A DNA stretch of 64,000 bases from Cellvibrio sp. 79. Lineage in GTDB: Bacteria; Pseudomonadota; Gammaproteobacteria; Pseudomonadales; Cellvibrionaceae. The stretch is from NCBI GenBank assembly GCA_003056245.1, contig MVDH01000003.1, forward strand, positions 1,351,331 through 1,415,330. The letters are read 5' to 3'. The notes beneath the pieces were generated by a model. That model saw only the letters and a program-made list of their open reading frames with translations. It was not told the DNA's origin and did no database searches. Made by a program: the position numbers and the translations under genes. This document shows positions 62,233 to 64,000 of this stretch, piece after piece; position 1 is the stretch's first letter, and each line of letters begins with the position of its first letter.

Positions 62233-63663
62233 TTAATACACTAACGTTTGAATCGCATGCGCAGGAATAGTGACATTGGTTTCCTGGTTGTTGATGTAGT
62301 AACGATAGGAAACAGCCGCGTCGCTATTGTTCATTACTACGGTGGCGAGTTTGTTGTCCGCGTTAATGAACGACGTGGTTTGCAATACGCTGCGGCTGGT
62401 TACCGCGCTTACACGTTGCGCTTCCGGTTTAATAAATTTGGAGAAGTGGCCAAGGTAGTAATAGCTTGGAGTATAAATTAATTCACCTTTGCTATTGGCG
62501 TGGATTGGTGAGAAGCAGAAATTGCCAACGTGATTTGGGCCACCTTTATCATCCAGCAAAATATTCCAGTCGGTCCAGGCAACGGCGCCGGAGTTGAAAT
62601 CATTAATTAATGAGTCGCCATAACGCTCGCCGTTTGGCCAGTATTGGTAACGCTCCGGATTAAATTTTTCTACAGTGGCTTCAGTGAGCATCAAATTTAC
62701 ATTCGGGTAAGCTTTATTCACTTCCGCAACATTTTTATACATCGGTTGGCCGCCGGTCCAGGTTTCGTACCAGTGGAAACCAATACCCCATACATATTTT
62801 GCCGCTTCCGGATCGCTCATGATGGTGTGGGCGCGATGGGTAATCAAATCGCGGTTGTGATCCCAGACAATAATTTTTTTATCGCCCAGACCTTCTTTTT
62901 GCAATGTGGGGCCAAGGTGATTTTTCAGGAAGTCGCGTTCTTCATCGGCAGTGAAAATCATTGATTCCCAGGTTTGTTTTGCCATGGGTTCGTTTTGTAC
63001 TGTCAAACCCCAAATAGGTACACCTTCTTTTTCGTAGGCGTTAATAAATTTGGTGTAGTAGAGCGCCCAGGCTGCATTGTATTCCGGCAATAATTTTCCA
63101 CCGCGCAACATGTTGTTGGTGTCTTTCATAAATGCCGGGGCAGACCAGGGGCTTACGTAAGTGGTAATTTTTCCACCGGCGGCTTTAATCACTTTTTTGA
63201 CCAGCGGCAAACGGTATTTGCGGTCGTGATCAATGCTGAAGGTTTTTAATTCTTTATCGCCTTCTTTAATGTAGGTGTAACTGCCGCTACTGAAATCCGA
63301 ACTGTGGATCGTGGTGCGCAACAGTGTGTAGCCGATACCATTTTGGTTGTCGTAATACGCTTTGAGGAATTCATCCTGTTTTTTGCGATTTAATTTGGCA
63401 AAGACTTCCGCGCTTGCGTCCGTGACCGCACCACCAATGCCGAGGAATTTTTGATAGCGAATATCCGGATTCACAATAACGGCAATATCCGTTTCCGGAT
63501 ATTGTTGCGCCGGTTTCAGGCTGAGTGTATCGCTCAGGCTGATGCGCAGGTTGGAATCCTTGGCGGTGGTGTAAACACTGACTTGTTTGTCTGCGGCGAG
63601 TGAGCTGAAGCTAACGCTGGTGATCGCCGCAGCGAGCATCCATTGTTTTAAATGTCTTTGCAT
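62233..63663 (-). CDS. secreted GH30 glycoside hydrolase
   Basis: A 476-residue enzyme. Signal peptide 1-24 (SFSSLAA). The TIM barrel starts with QKFLGIGGAVTDASAEVF; the acid/base is Glu225 in TVQNEPMAK and the nucleophile is Glu328 in LMLTEATVE; a C-terminal beta-sandwich ends AHAIQTLVY. These are the marks of GH30, probably subfamily 1 or 3 (beta-glucosidase/glucosylceramidase or endo-beta-1,6-glucanase). No carbohydrate-binding module is attached. The neighbouring CBM6 protein upstream is on the same strand. Confidence 0.87.
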   Translation of the reverse strand: MQRHLKQWMLAAAITSVSFSSLAADKQVSVYTTAKDSNLRISLSDTLSLKPAQQYPETDIAVIVNPDIRYQKFLGIGGAVTDASAEVFAKLNRKKQDEFLKAYYDNQNGIGYTLLRTTIHSSDFSSGSYTYIKEGDKELKTFSIDHDRKYRLPLVKKVIKAAGGKITTYVSPWSAPAFMKDTNNMLRGGKLLPEYNAAWALYYTKFINAYEKEGVPIWGLTVQNEPMAKQTWESMIFTADEERDFLKNHLGPTLQKEGLGDKKIIVWDHNRDLITHRAHTIMSDPEAAKYVWGIGFHWYETWTGGQPMYKNVAEVNKAYPNVNLMLTEATVEKFNPERYQYWPNGERYGDSLINDFNSGAVAWTDWNILLDDKGGPNHVGNFCFSPIHANSKGELIYTPSYYYLGHFSKFIKPEAQRVSAVTSRSVLQTTSFINADNKLATVVMNNSDAAVSYRYYINNQETNVTIPAHAIQTLVY

Positions 63664-63713
63664 TTTAACTATCTCTTGTTGTTAAAAAATCATTTCATTT
63701 TTTGCACATGTTG

Positions 63714-63744
63714 ATCTGGTGTCAGGATTTTTCTGACACCAGAT
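63714..63744 (-). terminator. hairpin between the CBM6 gene and the GH30 gene
   Basis: A 12-pair perfect stem (ATCTGGTGTCAG / CTGACACCAGAT) with a seven-base loop. On the minus strand the tail is not T-rich, so it may separate the two genes by processing or partial termination. Confidence 0.45.
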
Positions 63745-63762
63745 TCACTGTGCGTTGACTAC

Positions 63763-64000
63763 TTACTGCTTTTTAATTTCAAACCAATTGATATTCCACT
63801 CTTTGCCCAACGAGCGGAAACGCAAGGTATGGTTGCCTGCCGTTAATGCAAATGTGCCGCTGCTTTGGGTTGCCCAGGTTTGCCAGCCGCCGGTTGCATT
63901 TACTGCGCGCGTGTCGACGACGATATCGTCGATCAATACTTCAAAACCAGTACTGCCGGGTTGTGTCGCAAGGCGATAATCAATGCTGTAGTTACCTGCG
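63763..64000 (-). CDS. C-terminal CBM6 of a secreted carbohydrate-active protein (5' end outside window)
   Basis: The minus-strand frame is open to the window edge and ends at a TAA (63763-63765). The 78 visible residues read like the second half of a CBM6 beta-sandwich: GNYSIDYRLATQPGSTGFEV, GGWQTWATQSSG, TLRFRSLGKEWNINWFEI. CBM6 modules are usual at the C-terminus of beta-glucanases and xylanases. The enzyme part lies outside. It runs towards the GH30 gene and the two probably belong to one locus. Confidence 0.75.
   Translation of the reverse strand, partial: AGNYSIDYRLATQPGSTGFEVLIDDIVVDTRAVNATGGWQTWATQSSGTFALTAGNHTLRFRSLGKEWNINWFEIKKQ

Overview
The window looks like the chromosome of a plant-cell-wall-degrading gammaproteobacterium, most likely Cellvibrio or a close relative. 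This is inferred from several signs: secreted enzymes whose domains are joined by long polyserine linkers, carbohydrate-binding modules of types CBM2, CBM10 and CBM6, a GH5 mannanase, a GH30 enzyme, and an ECF sigma/FecR/TonB receptor/tryptophan-halogenase locus. Core synteny is gammaproteobacterial: nudE-yrfG-hslR-hslO, and cyaA next to argH-algZ-algR as in Pseudomonas. No rRNA, tRNA, CRISPR array, insertion sequence or phage was seen.

Layout. 1-9.7 kb: a cut-off methyltransferase, dbpA, a gluconate-type permease, an AraC regulator with an MFS exporter, the Hsp33/Hsp15/YrfG/NudE block and cysQ. 9.7-19.4 kb: a molybdenum and nitrite block. It has modABC preceded by a ModE-like palindrome, a short ModE-like protein, moaB and moaA, then a structured leader followed by a uroporphyrinogen methyltransferase (siroheme precursor) and nirBD. 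No nitrate reductase gene is present in the window. 19.4-28.7 kb: a diguanylate cyclase, a CBM2-bearing metalloprotease with a lipid-free secreted partner gene, an AraC/SDR pair, a SnoaL-like protein, a sensor kinase that has lost its phospho-accepting histidine, a frameshifted PAP2-like gene and a small secreted protein.

28.9-34.5 kb is the main accessory island. It is visibly AT-rich and nearly all on the minus strand. It begins, in transcription order, with the wreck of a filamentous-haemagglutinin-type exoprotein and continues with a row of small acidic genes. Two families are present in two or three copies, some intact and some broken. Two copies of one family start inside the stop codon of a short toxin-tail remnant (ATGA overlap). 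I read this as an orphan toxin-tip/immunity array from a two-partner-secretion or contact-dependent inhibition locus. The toxin and immunity families are not identified.

34.8-44.9 kb returns to core functions: class I adenylate cyclase with a large hybrid histidine kinase, argH, and the AlgZ/AlgR pair. 45-64 kb is carbohydrate biology: a CBM2/PKD protein without a catalytic domain and with a large internal duplication; a GH5-CBM10-CBM2 mannanase with LacI-type operators upstream; a DUF6445/SapC/halogenase/TonB-receptor set controlled by a FecR/ECF sigma pair; a lipoprotein-M48 peptidase-lipoprotein operon; a lipoprotein methyltransferase; a GH30 enzyme; and the CBM6 tail of a further protein cut by the window edge.

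All family names come from reading motifs by eye. No database search was run, so the hypothetical families in the island in particular need homology checks.
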